Of a stretch of 64,000 bases of DNA, positions 28,080 to 36,840 are shown piece by piece; within the stretch, counting starts at the first letter, position 1, and each line of letters opens with the position of its first letter. The translations under genes were made by a program, and so were the position numbers. The stretch covers positions 2,984,001 through 3,048,000 of the forward strand of contig NZ_LR027880.1 in the NCBI RefSeq assembly GCF_900537995.1, written 5' to 3'. This stretch comes from Roseburia intestinalis L1-82. Lineage in GTDB: Bacteria; Bacillota; Clostridia; Lachnospirales; Lachnospiraceae. The notes below the pieces were generated by a model. The model saw only the letters and a program-made list of their open reading frames with translations, ran no database searches and was not told the origin of the DNA.

Positions 28080-29087
28080 TTACGCAGTTTCTGTCCCCTC
28101 GTAATAAGGACACGCCACCAGATGATCCGGTTTTTCCGCCATCGGCAGAAGCATCGGCTCACTCACACTGCAGTCTTCTCTCGCATACGGGCATCTCGGA
28201 TGAAACCTGCATCCCTTCGGCGGATGTACTGCAGAGGCAACCTCACCTGTCAAAACGGCTGACTTTTCTTCCCGCCGTCCCGGATCTGCAACCGGTGCTG
28301 CCTGTGTCAGTGCTTTTGTATACGGATGTACCGGATGCATAAATACCTCTCCGGCATCTGCAATCTCAACGATCTTTCCCAGATACATGACTGCGATCCG
28401 GTCACTGACATAACGGACTGCACCAAGCCCATGACCGACGAACAGACTCGTCAGTCCCAGTTCGTTCTGCAGGTCGCGGATCAGGTTTAATATCTGTGCC
28501 TGGATCGACACATCAAGCGCACTGACCGGTTCGTCACACACGATAAACTCCGGCTTTAAGGACAACGCTTTTGCAATTCCGATACGCTGTCTCTGACCAC
28601 CTGAAAATTCATGCGGGTATTTTAGAAGTGCACTTTGAGGCAGACCAACCATATCCAGAAGCTGTTTTAAGTCTGTATCGATCGTTTTCTTATCGGATAC
28701 ACCATGATATAGCATCGGCTGTGCTAAAATATCATAAATATGTTTTCGTGGATTGAGTGAAGAATAGGAATCCTGAAAGATCATCTGAAGATTGGTTCCC
28801 GCCTGTTTTCGTGCCTTTTTTTCACCGCGTGTGAGAGATTTTCCACCTATTTTTTCCCCATGATAATAAATCGCACCGTCAGTCGGCGAGAGCAGTCCCA
28901 CCAAAAGCTGGCCGATCGTGGACTTTCCACAGCCTGATTCTCCAACCAGTCCAAGGGTCTCGCCCTTTTTTATTGAAAAATCAATGCCGTCCACGGCCTG
29001 TATCTGACTGACGGTATGGGTAATGATACCGCCCTTGATATCATAATATTTTTTTAAATTCTCTACTCTGATCAGTTCTTTATCCAT
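28080..29087 (-). CDS. Peptide ABC importer ATPase, OppF/DppF family
   Basis: 335 residues. Walker A GESGCGKSTIGQ, signature FSGGQRQRIGIAKAL, Walker B EFIVCDEPVSALDVS. The C-terminal oligopeptide extension has four cysteines (C-x-FHPRC-x5-C-x-ACPYYEG pattern) of the kind that bind a Fe-S cluster or metal in this family. The motif HGLGAVRYVSDRIAVMY replaces the usual switch His context (HDL), a mild deviation. It overlaps neither neighbour; oppD lies 7 bp upstream. Confidence 0.92.
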   Translation of the reverse strand: MDKELIRVENLKKYYDIKGGIITHTVSQIQAVDGIDFSIKKGETLGLVGESGCGKSTIGQLLVGLLSPTDGAIYYHGEKIGGKSLTRGEKKARKQAGTNLQMIFQDSYSSLNPRKHIYDILAQPMLYHGVSDKKTIDTDLKQLLDMVGLPQSALLKYPHEFSGGQRQRIGIAKALSLKPEFIVCDEPVSALDVSIQAQILNLIRDLQNELGLTSLFVGHGLGAVRYVSDRIAVMYLGKIVEIADAGEVFMHPVHPYTKALTQAAPVADPGRREEKSAVLTGEVASAVHPPKGCRFHPRCPYAREDCSVSEPMLLPMAEKPDHLVACPYYEGTETA

Positions 29088-29094
29088 TCCTGTT

Positions 29095-30063
29095 TTAACT
29101 CCTGTCAGCCTTATGGCAGCGCACGAAATGATCCTTTTCTATCTCCCTCATCTCCTGCTTCTTTTCACAGCCTTCCCCGGCAAATGCACAGCGGTCCGCA
29201 AACCTGCATCCCGGAATCTGGTCATAATTTTCCGGTACGATTCCCGGAATCGATGCAAGCGTCCTTCCGCTCTCATCGTAAATGCCCGGAACCGTATCAA
29301 GCAGTGCTTTCGTATACGGATGTGCCGGATGATAAAAAAGATCCTTCACAGATGCCATCTCGATGATCTGTCCCGCATACATGACAAACACACGGTCCGC
29401 CATCTGCGCCACAAGTCCGATATCGTGTGTGATCAGGATCACAGACATCCCAATCTCTTTTTGCAGATCCCGTATCAGTTCCATGATCTGCGCCTGGATC
29501 GTCACGTCAAGTGCCGTCGTCGGCTCATCTGCGATCAAAAGTTTTGGATTACAGCAAAGTGCCATCGCGATCATCACTCGCTGACGCATTCCGCCGGAAA
29601 GCATATGCGGATATTTTTTCATTGCAGCACGCGCATCCGGCATACCGACTTTCTCTAAGATCGTGACCGCACGCTCTCCTGCTTCTTTTTTTGGCAGATG
29701 CATATGAATCCGGATGCTCTCCGTGATCTGGCTTCCGATCGTAAACACCGGGTTTAACGATGTTAAAGGATCCTGAAAAATCATCGTCATCTGATTTCCG
29801 CGGATCGTATCTAACTGTTTTTCATCCATATCCAGCAGATTTTTGTTTGCAAAGAGGACAGAGCCGTCAACGACAGCTCCGCCCCTTCCTAATAATCCCA
29901 TAATAGACAGTGATGTCACACTCTTGCCACAGCCGGACTCACCAACGATACAAACCGTCTCTCCTTCTGCGACATCAAAACTGACATGATCCACACTGAT
30001 TTTTTTCCCAAAATCCCCGGTAAACTCTGTGGTCAGATCATTTACCTGTAATAATTTTGACAT
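29095..30063 (-). CDS. Peptide ABC importer ATPase, OppD/DppD family
   Basis: 322 residues. Walker A GESGCGKSVTSLSIMG, signature LSGGMRQRVMIAMAL, Walker B LLIADEPTTALDVT, switch ILITHDIG. C-terminal Cys cluster in IPGCRFADRCAFAGEGCEKK. It forms the heterodimeric motor with the OppF-type subunit. Confidence 0.93.
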   Translation of the reverse strand: MSKLLQVNDLTTEFTGDFGKKISVDHVSFDVAEGETVCIVGESGCGKSVTSLSIMGLLGRGGAVVDGSVLFANKNLLDMDEKQLDTIRGNQMTMIFQDPLTSLNPVFTIGSQITESIRIHMHLPKKEAGERAVTILEKVGMPDARAAMKKYPHMLSGGMRQRVMIAMALCCNPKLLIADEPTTALDVTIQAQIMELIRDLQKEIGMSVILITHDIGLVAQMADRVFVMYAGQIIEMASVKDLFYHPAHPYTKALLDTVPGIYDESGRTLASIPGIVPENYDQIPGCRFADRCAFAGEGCEKKQEMREIEKDHFVRCHKADRS

Positions 30064-30078
30064 TGATTTTCCCGTTCC

Positions 30079-31740
30079 TTATTTCGTAATTTCCCACTGT
30101 TCCACATTGTTAAAGAAACCGTACACACTTGGTGTGGCATTTGAAAGACGTTTGTTGACAGCAGCCTGTGCGCTGACAATATAAGCAGAGAACATCGGAA
30201 CATCTTCCTGTACCTTCTGATCCACAACGGAGTAAAGCCCTTTGATCTCATCCATATCACTTGTTGTCTGTGTCTTTGCAAGTGCTTCATTGACGCTGTC
30301 ATCCCCGTATCCGGTCCAGCTGTCCTCGCCGCCTAACAGCCATGCCACATCCGGATATGGATCAACCGGTGCATAGGTGTACTGTACTGCTAAAATATCA
30401 TAGTCATTGGTGCCTGCGACGGACATCAGTGTTGCAAAATCTACAGTCTGCACTTCCACTTTAATGCCGACTGCAGCCCACTGTGCCACAAATACATTCG
30501 CAGCATTTACAAATGCACTGTCACCAGAGTTCACATAAAAGCGTAAGGTCTGTGATCCGTCCCATCCGGCTTCCGCTAACAGTTCTTTTGCTTTCTCTAC
30601 ATCCTGCTCTACCGGAACGATACTGTCATCATAGAAAGGACTTGCAGAAGACAGAAATCCATCTGCAACTTCCCCTTTTCCTTTTAAAAGCTGTTCTAAT
30701 ACCATCTTACGGTCGATTGCATATAACATTGCCTGACGCACACGCACATCCGGAACATTTTTTGTCTGGATAAATACGGACTGGTTGGTCACCGGTTCTC
30801 CGTATACAACATTTACATTGGAAAGTGCCTCAACACTATCATAATCTTCCTCCGGGATGACACTCATTGTCGGCTGTGTAATATCAATCTCGCCGGACTG
30901 TAATCCTGCATAAAGCTGGCTGCCGCTCACGATCTTGATATTGAGTTTTGCGATCTTCGGTGCACCTTTCCAATAATTTTCATTTGCTTTATAAGAAATA
31001 TAATGGTCGACATCGAAATCTGTTACCATATATGGTCCGCTGACGACATCCGGGTGATTGAACCATTCTGCAGTCTTTAACTCTTCTTCCGTGTACTGCT
31101 CGATCACATGTTTTGGAAGTGTCATCAGATAACGCGCATAAGAATTCTCAAATGTGGTCAGAGACATCTCCTCTTTTGTGGTGAACTGTACGGTCGCATC
31201 ATCGATCGCTTTGATACCATCAATGCTCTCTGCTCCCTCCTCGGTAAAGCCGTCATCGCCCACACCCTCAAATACATAATACATCATGGAAGTATTGCCA
31301 ATGACTGGCGATGTCAGGCGCAGTGCCGTGTATACGACATCATCCGCCGTGATCTTCTCGCCATCCGACCAGGATGCTTTCTCATCGATATGCACGATAA
31401 AATTTTTGTTATCTTCCGTCGTAACAGAATCCGCGATTTCTCCCTCAAATTCCAGATTCGAATTTAATTCTACCAGTGGAAGAAACATCAGGCTGGTCGC
31501 ATATTTATTGGTCTCTCCGCCATCCATCAAAAGCGGATTTAACGTTCCAAGTGTATTGGTCACACCGATATTTACAATATCATCCGAAACCTCTGCTGTC
31601 TCTGTTGCCGCCGCATTTTCCCCCTGCGGCTGACTGCCTGTATTGCCGCCGGAAGTTCCACATCCAACAGCCGTAACTCCCATCGCAGCTGCGAGCACCA
31701 GTGCTGACAGGACCTTTTTCCATCTTCTTTCTTTTCTCAT
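30079..31740 (-). CDS. Peptide/nickel-type ABC substrate-binding lipoprotein
   Basis: About 553 residues from the ATG of MRKERRWKKVL (GTGAGGAAATT upstream). Signal peptide with lipobox VTAVGC, a Gly/Asn/Gln-rich spacer, then family 5 solute-binding fold: NPLLMDGGETNKYATSLMF, NFIVHIDEKASWSDGEKITADDVVYT and the conserved RQAMLYAIDRKMV. Ligand probably a short peptide or acylated amino acid, in view of the linked M20 enzyme (inference). First gene of the operon. Confidence 0.92.
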   Translation of the reverse strand: MRKERRWKKVLSALVLAAAMGVTAVGCGTSGGNTGSQPQGENAAATETAEVSDDIVNIGVTNTLGTLNPLLMDGGETNKYATSLMFLPLVELNSNLEFEGEIADSVTTEDNKNFIVHIDEKASWSDGEKITADDVVYTALRLTSPVIGNTSMMYYVFEGVGDDGFTEEGAESIDGIKAIDDATVQFTTKEEMSLTTFENSYARYLMTLPKHVIEQYTEEELKTAEWFNHPDVVSGPYMVTDFDVDHYISYKANENYWKGAPKIAKLNIKIVSGSQLYAGLQSGEIDITQPTMSVIPEEDYDSVEALSNVNVVYGEPVTNQSVFIQTKNVPDVRVRQAMLYAIDRKMVLEQLLKGKGEVADGFLSSASPFYDDSIVPVEQDVEKAKELLAEAGWDGSQTLRFYVNSGDSAFVNAANVFVAQWAAVGIKVEVQTVDFATLMSVAGTNDYDILAVQYTYAPVDPYPDVAWLLGGEDSWTGYGDDSVNEALAKTQTTSDMDEIKGLYSVVDQKVQEDVPMFSAYIVSAQAAVNKRLSNATPSVYGFFNNVEQWEITK

Positions 31741-31842
31741 AATTTCCTCACTTTCTGCGAAAAACTCCCGTATGCCCGCTTTTAGCATATATAATAGTAC
31801 TTTTCGCATATTATTTCTAGTAATCCACTAGGAATTAGGTAA

Positions 31843-31871
31843 ATTATATTTTCTATGTTTTAAATTGTCAA
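31843..31871 (-). promoter_or_regulatory. Perfect-consensus promoter of the peptide importer operon
   Basis: Minus-strand TTGACA, 17-bp spacer, TATAAT. About 10 bp downstream of the -10 is CTAGT-AATCC-ACTAG (31818-31832), a small inverted repeat placed where a repressor could act. Confidence 0.85.
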
Positions 31872-31889
31872 TCCTTTTTTGTTGAAAGA

Positions 31890-31918
31890 TTGACAAAAAA
31901 TTCATGGCTGATTATAGT
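31890..31918 (+). promoter_or_regulatory. Promoter of the C39-like gene
   Basis: TTGACA, 17-bp spacer, TATAGT, 32 bp upstream of the start. It is back to back with the importer promoter, the two -35 boxes being 18 bp apart. Confidence 0.8.
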
Positions 31919-31950
31919 ATTGCTTAGAATAAAGAAAAGAGGCAATACAC

Positions 31951-32592
31951 ATGAAGAATCTGCTAATTTACCAATCCACCGAATATGACTGCGGTCCGAC
32001 CACACTGACAAATGCCATCCGCTATCTCTTTGACCGCGAAGAAATTTACCCGGATATCGTCAAATATATTATGCTCTATTGTCTTGATTCTTATAATGAA
32101 GCAGGCGAAGTTGGAAAACGCGGTACATCCGCATCTGCCATGATGTTTTTGAGCAACTGGCTCACACAGTTCGGACAGGTAAAAAACTTCCCGATCTCCT
32201 GCAATTTTCTCGCTAAGGACGAGGTTGTACTCTCTGAAAACAGCCGCATTATCGGTGCCTTACAGCAGGGCGGTGCCGTTTTGCTGCGTGTTTACCTGGA
32301 AGTTCCTCATTATATTCTTCTGACCGGTATTTCGGGCAGTGATATCTATGTGTTCGATCCTTATTATGAAGAACCGGATGATCCGGAACTCGACAAAGAA
32401 TTCTTTGAGGAAGGCATCACCTTTATCACAGATCAGCCAAAACGTGCCAACCGCCTGATCTCCATCACACGGCTTTCCGGCACCGGCGTCGGTTTTTATG
32501 AAATGGGACCATATAAGGAACGAGAAGCAGTGATCCTGTTCAATACAAACACCCGAAAAACACCGGAAAACAGTATTGAATATATCATATAA
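31951..32592 (+). CDS. C39-like peptidase-fold protein
   Basis: 213 residues, no signal peptide or membrane helix, so probably cytosolic. Cys14 in STEYDCGPTTLTNAIRY, His in VPHYILLTGISG and Asp in VFDPYYEE form the papain-like triad pattern of the C39 family. Canonical C39 domains cut leader peptides at double-Gly sites within ABC exporters; this one is free-standing. Divergent from a peptide importer, it could act on imported peptides, but that is inference. Its last 8 bp overlap the MocR gene from the other strand. Confidence 0.75.
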   Translation: MKNLLIYQSTEYDCGPTTLTNAIRYLFDREEIYPDIVKYIMLYCLDSYNEAGEVGKRGTSASAMMFLSNWLTQFGQVKNFPISCNFLAKDEVVLSENSRIIGALQQGGAVLLRVYLEVPHYILLTGISGSDIYVFDPYYEEPDDPELDKEFFEEGITFITDQPKRANRLISITRLSGTGVGFYEMGPYKEREAVILFNTNTRKTPENSIEYII

Positions 32593-34075
32593 TAGTATCT
32601 AATATCAAAAGACCTTTCTGGATCTCATCTTCACCCAGTCTTCCATAGCCAAGTAAAAGAATCGGTTTATGTGGTACAGTTCCGGCAAAATTGTTTTTTT
32701 CACTTTCTATGGAAGCATTTTTATTTCTCACAGTTTCATTACAGCTCTGCTCCGATTTCCGTACAACATATTCACTGATTCCATAGATACGGATTCCTTG
32801 TTTTTCCGCCAGATCACATATCTCTGTTTCTTTTTTTTCAGTATTTACCTGTACTAAAACATGCAGTCCTGCATGATCTCCGTAAATTTTTTCTACCCAG
32901 CTTCTCTTTTTTAACTCTGCAAGCAGGAAATCATGTTTTGCACGGTAGATCCCCCTCATCTTATTCAAATGACGTTCAAAATGTCCCTCTTCAATAAAGG
33001 CACGCAGTATCTCCTGCTGAATTTTGGGAACGGTCGTAGAATAAAATCCACATTTTTCATGATAACGTTTTAACAATTCCGGTGGAAGCACCATATAACT
33101 GATTCGAAGTGACGGCGCAATGCTCTTAGAAAAAGTTCCAATATAAATCACTTTTTCAAAATGATCCACGCTTTGCAGCGACGGGATCGGCTTTCCACGG
33201 TAACGGTACTCACTGTCGTGATCGTCCTCGATCAGATAGCGTTCCTCTTTCTCCAATGCCCATTTCAACAATTCCAGCCTTTGTTTTAACGGCATGACCG
33301 TTCCAAGAGGGAACTGATGGGAAGGCATGATATAGACAACATCCGGATCATAATTTCTGACCTTTTGTGGATCTATTCCATCTTCTTCCACCGAAACAAG
33401 CGTCATCTGATATCCCATATTTAAAAATGTATGATATGCCTGCAAATAAGTTGGATTTTCCATGAGAACCCGCTTATTTCTTCCTAAAATCTGTGTCAGT
33501 AAAATCTCAAGATATTCATTTCCTGCTCCGATGATCAGCTGATCGGGCTGACAGTTCACACCTCGCGCCTGATGCAGATATGCTGCAATCGCCTTTCGAA
33601 GCCCATAGTCCCCCTGTCCATCCCCGGATAACAGCAATTCTTCCCTGTCATCTAACAGTGCATTTTTGTTTAATTTTCTCCACACATTATATGGGAAATG
33701 CATGGTATCGATTGCATATGGGGAAAAATCAATAACATGGCTGCAAGCTGTCTCTTCCTGCTCTTTTTTTCCAAATGTAAATGTATGTTTGAAATCTTTT
33801 TCTATATGCCCAAACTCATACAGCTCTGTAATATCACACACAAAAAAACCCCTGCAAGGTTCTGCTTTGATGTATCCCTCTGCAAGGAGCTGTTCATATG
33901 CCATTTCGACGGTACTTCTGCTTACCGACAAATGCTTTGCCAAAAGTCTTGTCGACGGAAGCTTTTCCCCAACAGGAATTTTTCCCTCAATGACATCCCG
34001 TTTGATATATTCGTATATTTTTTCATAGAGGGGAGCTTTCGCTCCCCCCTGTAAATCAATCATTATTTCAATCAT
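32585..34075 (-). CDS. MocR/PdxR-type GntR regulator with aminotransferase domain
   Basis: 496 residues. N-terminal GntR winged helix (YEYIKRDVIEGKIPVGEKLPSTRLLAKHLSVSRSTVEMAYEQL in parts), then a fold-type I aminotransferase domain with the PLP lysine in YIGTFSKSIAPSLR and NPTYLQAYHTF. Members regulate vitamin B6, GABA, taurine or similar genes by sensing PLP plus an amino compound. A polar stretch near the C-terminus (about 440-465) is an insertion. Target unknown; no pdxST nearby. It converges on the C39-like gene with overlapping ends. Confidence 0.9.
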   Translation of the reverse strand: MIEIMIDLQGGAKAPLYEKIYEYIKRDVIEGKIPVGEKLPSTRLLAKHLSVSRSTVEMAYEQLLAEGYIKAEPCRGFFVCDITELYEFGHIEKDFKHTFTFGKKEQEETACSHVIDFSPYAIDTMHFPYNVWRKLNKNALLDDREELLLSGDGQGDYGLRKAIAAYLHQARGVNCQPDQLIIGAGNEYLEILLTQILGRNKRVLMENPTYLQAYHTFLNMGYQMTLVSVEEDGIDPQKVRNYDPDVVYIMPSHQFPLGTVMPLKQRLELLKWALEKEERYLIEDDHDSEYRYRGKPIPSLQSVDHFEKVIYIGTFSKSIAPSLRISYMVLPPELLKRYHEKCGFYSTTVPKIQQEILRAFIEEGHFERHLNKMRGIYRAKHDFLLAELKKRSWVEKIYGDHAGLHVLVQVNTEKKETEICDLAEKQGIRIYGISEYVVRKSEQSCNETVRNKNASIESEKNNFAGTVPHKPILLLGYGRLGEDEIQKGLLILDTII

Positions 34076-34086
34076 AATAATTTTGC

Positions 34087-34938
34087 CTATTTGCTGTTTT
34101 TGATCTCTGCCACGATCTTTTCTTTTAAATCATATGCACGGTCTTTCATCTTTTTCGATGCAGAAGGTGTAGCCTGGATTCTTGAAATACACTTAGAAGC
34201 CACATCATATTTTTTGAAATGATATGCCATTGCCGCAAGAAGATAATCTACGGTACACTGATCCATTCCACACATTGGAAACATCTCTGTAGACATTGCT
34301 TTCATAAATCCCTCATATGCCTGCTGGTAAAATGCCTCTTCCTGCTCTTTTGCCTCTTTTTTCTTCTCTAAGGTCTCCGGATCTGTTCCTTTTAACTCCT
34401 CTGCCTTCCCACGATACAGCCAGGAAAGTTTTAAACATGAATAGGCCTTCTCACTGGTCTTTCCTTTTTTGACGATCGTATTGAAAAGTGCAAGCTTATA
34501 ACGCTCGATTGCCTGATCATAGTCTAAGACGGCAGGTTCATCGGAACCTGTTGGTTTGAAATTGGCACAAACCTGTTCCTTGATCAGTTTGATCTGTCCT
34601 GATGTCACATGCTCGAAATAACGGTTCATCGCTGTATATCCGCAATACGGGCAGGATGCCACATCATATTTTAAAGTGTCAATGTATTCGAAACGCGGAC
34701 GCAGATCCAGATCCGGCTCTAAACGTTTGATTCGTCCGTTCTTGATCATTTTTGTCTTAAATACCTTGTCACAGACAGTACAACGGATTGCCTTGTCTAA
34801 CAGAAAACTGTCCTCTGTCGGAGCAGCCTCTGTTTTTCCACCATCAGCGGATGCTGCCGGCTTTTTTTCATCCTCAAACAGATCCGTTGTGTTATCTGCT
34901 TTAATACCAAATTTTTCCAATCCTGCAAATAAATTCAT
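34087..34938 (-). CDS. DUF2225 protein with two CxxC zinc motifs
   Basis: 283 residues. C53-x2-C56 (RCTVCDKVF) and C96-x2-C99 (SCPYCGYTA) look like a treble-clef zinc site, followed by helical repeats (YKLALFNTIVKKGKTSEKAYSCLKLSWLYRG) resembling TPR. The family is widespread in Clostridia and Bacilli, and its function is unknown. It lies between glnS and the MocR gene on the same strand. Confidence 0.85.
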   Translation of the reverse strand: MNLFAGLEKFGIKADNTTDLFEDEKKPAASADGGKTEAAPTEDSFLLDKAIRCTVCDKVFKTKMIKNGRIKRLEPDLDLRPRFEYIDTLKYDVASCPYCGYTAMNRYFEHVTSGQIKLIKEQVCANFKPTGSDEPAVLDYDQAIERYKLALFNTIVKKGKTSEKAYSCLKLSWLYRGKAEELKGTDPETLEKKKEAKEQEEAFYQQAYEGFMKAMSTEMFPMCGMDQCTVDYLLAAMAYHFKKYDVASKCISRIQATPSASKKMKDRAYDLKEKIVAEIKNSK

Positions 34939-35000
34939 TTGTATTTCATATCCTTTCCTGTTACGCCCGTTTCAGGGCAAAAATGCAAATCATTACAATG

Positions 35001-36689
35001 CTATGCATTAGGCAGTTTAAATGAGCTCTTAAGTGAAACGATCCGGTTAAATACCAGATGATCTGCGGTCGAATCTTTCGCATCCACACAGAAAAATCCC
35101 TGTCTTACGAACTGGAAACTGTCATATGCTTTTGCATCTTTTAAATTTTCCTCAACAACACAGTTTTTTAAAACAGTGAGGGAATTTGGATTCAGATTCA
35201 GACTTCCGTCCTCATTATACACTCCTTTTTCCTCATCTACAATGTTTTCATAGAGACGAATTTCAGCCGGAACTGCCTGTGCTGCAGATACCCACTGGAT
35301 GGTTCCTTTTACTTTTCGTCCGTCCGGGCTGTTTCCACCTTTAGATGCCGGATCATAAGTACAGTGGATCTCCGTCACCACGCCATTTTCATCTTTTACG
35401 AAACTGTTGCAGGTCACAAAGTATGCGTTCATCAGACGTACTTCGTTGCCCGGAAACATACGGAAATATTTCTTTGGCGGCTCTTCCATAAAGTCTTCAC
35501 GGTCAATATAAAGTTCGCGTGAAAATGGAACTTTACGCACACCAAGTTCCTCATTTTCAAGGTTATTGACTACCTCAAGATACTCTGTCTCTCCCTCCGG
35601 ATAGTTGTCGATCACAACTTTGACCGGATCTAAGATCGCCATCATACGGGGACGTTTCATCTTTAAATCTTCACGGATACAGTACTCTAACATGGCATAA
35701 TCCACAGAGCTGTTTGCCTTGGAAATACCGCAGAGTTCCACAAACATTTTTAAAGATTCCGGTGTAAATCCTCTTCTGCGGAGTGCAGCAATCGATACAA
35801 GGCGTGGATCATCCCATCCGTCTACGATACCTTCCTCCACAAGACGCTTGATATATCTTTTTCCTGTCACTACGTTTGTTAAATATAATTTTGCAAACTC
35901 GATCTGTCTCGGCGGCATCTCATCCTTATCCGGAATCATATCTTTGCCAACCTCATCGATCACCCAGTTGTACAGCGGTCTGTGATCCTCAAACTCGAGT
36001 GTACAGATCGAATGGGTAATTCCCTCAATGGCATCCTCTAATGGATGTGCAAAATCGTACATCGGATAAATGCACCATTTGTCTCCGGTTCTGTGGTGTG
36101 TCATATGCGCCACACGGTAAATAACCGGATCTCTCATATTGATGTTTGAAGATGTCATATCGATTCTTGCGCGGAGCACTTTCTCTCCGTCGGCAAATTT
36201 ACCGTTTTTCATATCTTCAAATAAAGCAAGATTCTCTTCCACACTTCTGCTGCCCGCAGGATCTTCTTTTCCCGGTTCTGTCAGTGTACCGCGGTACTCA
36301 CGGATCTCATCTGCACTCAGATCAGAAACGTATGCTTTTCCTTTTTTGATCAGCTTTACTGCTGCTTCATACATCTGATCAAAATAGTCGGACGCGAAGA
36401 ACAGTCTGTCCTCCCAGTCAGCACCAAGCCATTTGATATCCTCTTTGATTGCCTCAACAAACTCTGTCTTCTCTTTTGTCGGGTTCGTATCGTCAAATCT
36501 TAAATTAAATTTTCCATTGTATTTCTGCGCAAGACCTGAATTTAAAAGTATGGACTTGGCATGTCCGATATGAAGATATCCGTTTGGCTCCGGTGGAAAT
36601 CTTGTATGGACGGTTTTGCAATGTCCTTCCTCTATATCCTGATCAATAAACTGTTCAATAAAATTCTTTGAGACATTCTCGTTTTCCAT
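35001..36689 (-). CDS. glnS: Glutaminyl-tRNA synthetase
   Basis: 562 residues, class I synthetase. [21 protein letters not shown] contains HIGH, with [12 protein letters not shown] following. The two C-terminal anticodon-binding beta-barrels start near residue 340 ([23 protein letters not shown]). Ribosome site AGGAGGACAGACATC. Many Clostridia lack GlnRS and use the amidotransferase route; here the direct enzyme is present, as in several Lachnospiraceae. Confidence 0.96.
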   Translation of the reverse strand: MENENVSKNFIEQFIDQDIEEGHCKTVHTRFPPEPNGYLHIGHAKSILLNSGLAQKYNGKFNLRFDDTNPTKEKTEFVEAIKEDIKWLGADWEDRLFFASDYFDQMYEAAVKLIKKGKAYVSDLSADEIREYRGTLTEPGKEDPAGSRSVEENLALFEDMKNGKFADGEKVLRARIDMTSSNINMRDPVIYRVAHMTHHRTGDKWCIYPMYDFAHPLEDAIEGITHSICTLEFEDHRPLYNWVIDEVGKDMIPDKDEMPPRQIEFAKLYLTNVVTGKRYIKRLVEEGIVDGWDDPRLVSIAALRRRGFTPESLKMFVELCGISKANSSVDYAMLEYCIREDLKMKRPRMMAILDPVKVVIDNYPEGETEYLEVVNNLENEELGVRKVPFSRELYIDREDFMEEPPKKYFRMFPGNEVRLMNAYFVTCNSFVKDENGVVTEIHCTYDPASKGGNSPDGRKVKGTIQWVSAAQAVPAEIRLYENIVDEEKGVYNEDGSLNLNPNSLTVLKNCVVEENLKDAKAYDSFQFVRQGFFCVDAKDSTADHLVFNRIVSLKSSFKLPNA

Positions 36690-36728
36690 GATGTCTGTCC
36701 TCCTCTTAAATAAAGCAACTCATGCTAT

Positions 36729-36757
36729 ATCATACATGATACACCGTCTGGGTGCAA
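36729..36757 (-). promoter_or_regulatory. Promoter of glnS within a long inverted repeat
   Basis: Minus-strand TTGCAC, 17-bp spacer, TATGAT, 40 bp upstream of glnS. It is embedded in a 15-bp inverted repeat, CATGCTATATcATAC (36721-36735) and GTATaATATAGCATG (36758-36772), with one mismatch, so the promoter sits in the loop and its -10 in the left arm. No T-box leader is present. Confidence 0.75.
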
Positions 36758-36840
36758 GTATAATATAGCATGAATTAGCGGTTTTGGGTAAGAAAATATT
36801 TTTTCGTTCGATTTGTTCCCCTGATATAAACTTTTCTGTA

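Noticed and set aside
36690..36840. glnS upstream region considered as a T-box riboswitch
   Set aside because: The leader after the promoter is only about 35 nt, with no T-box sequence or antiterminator.
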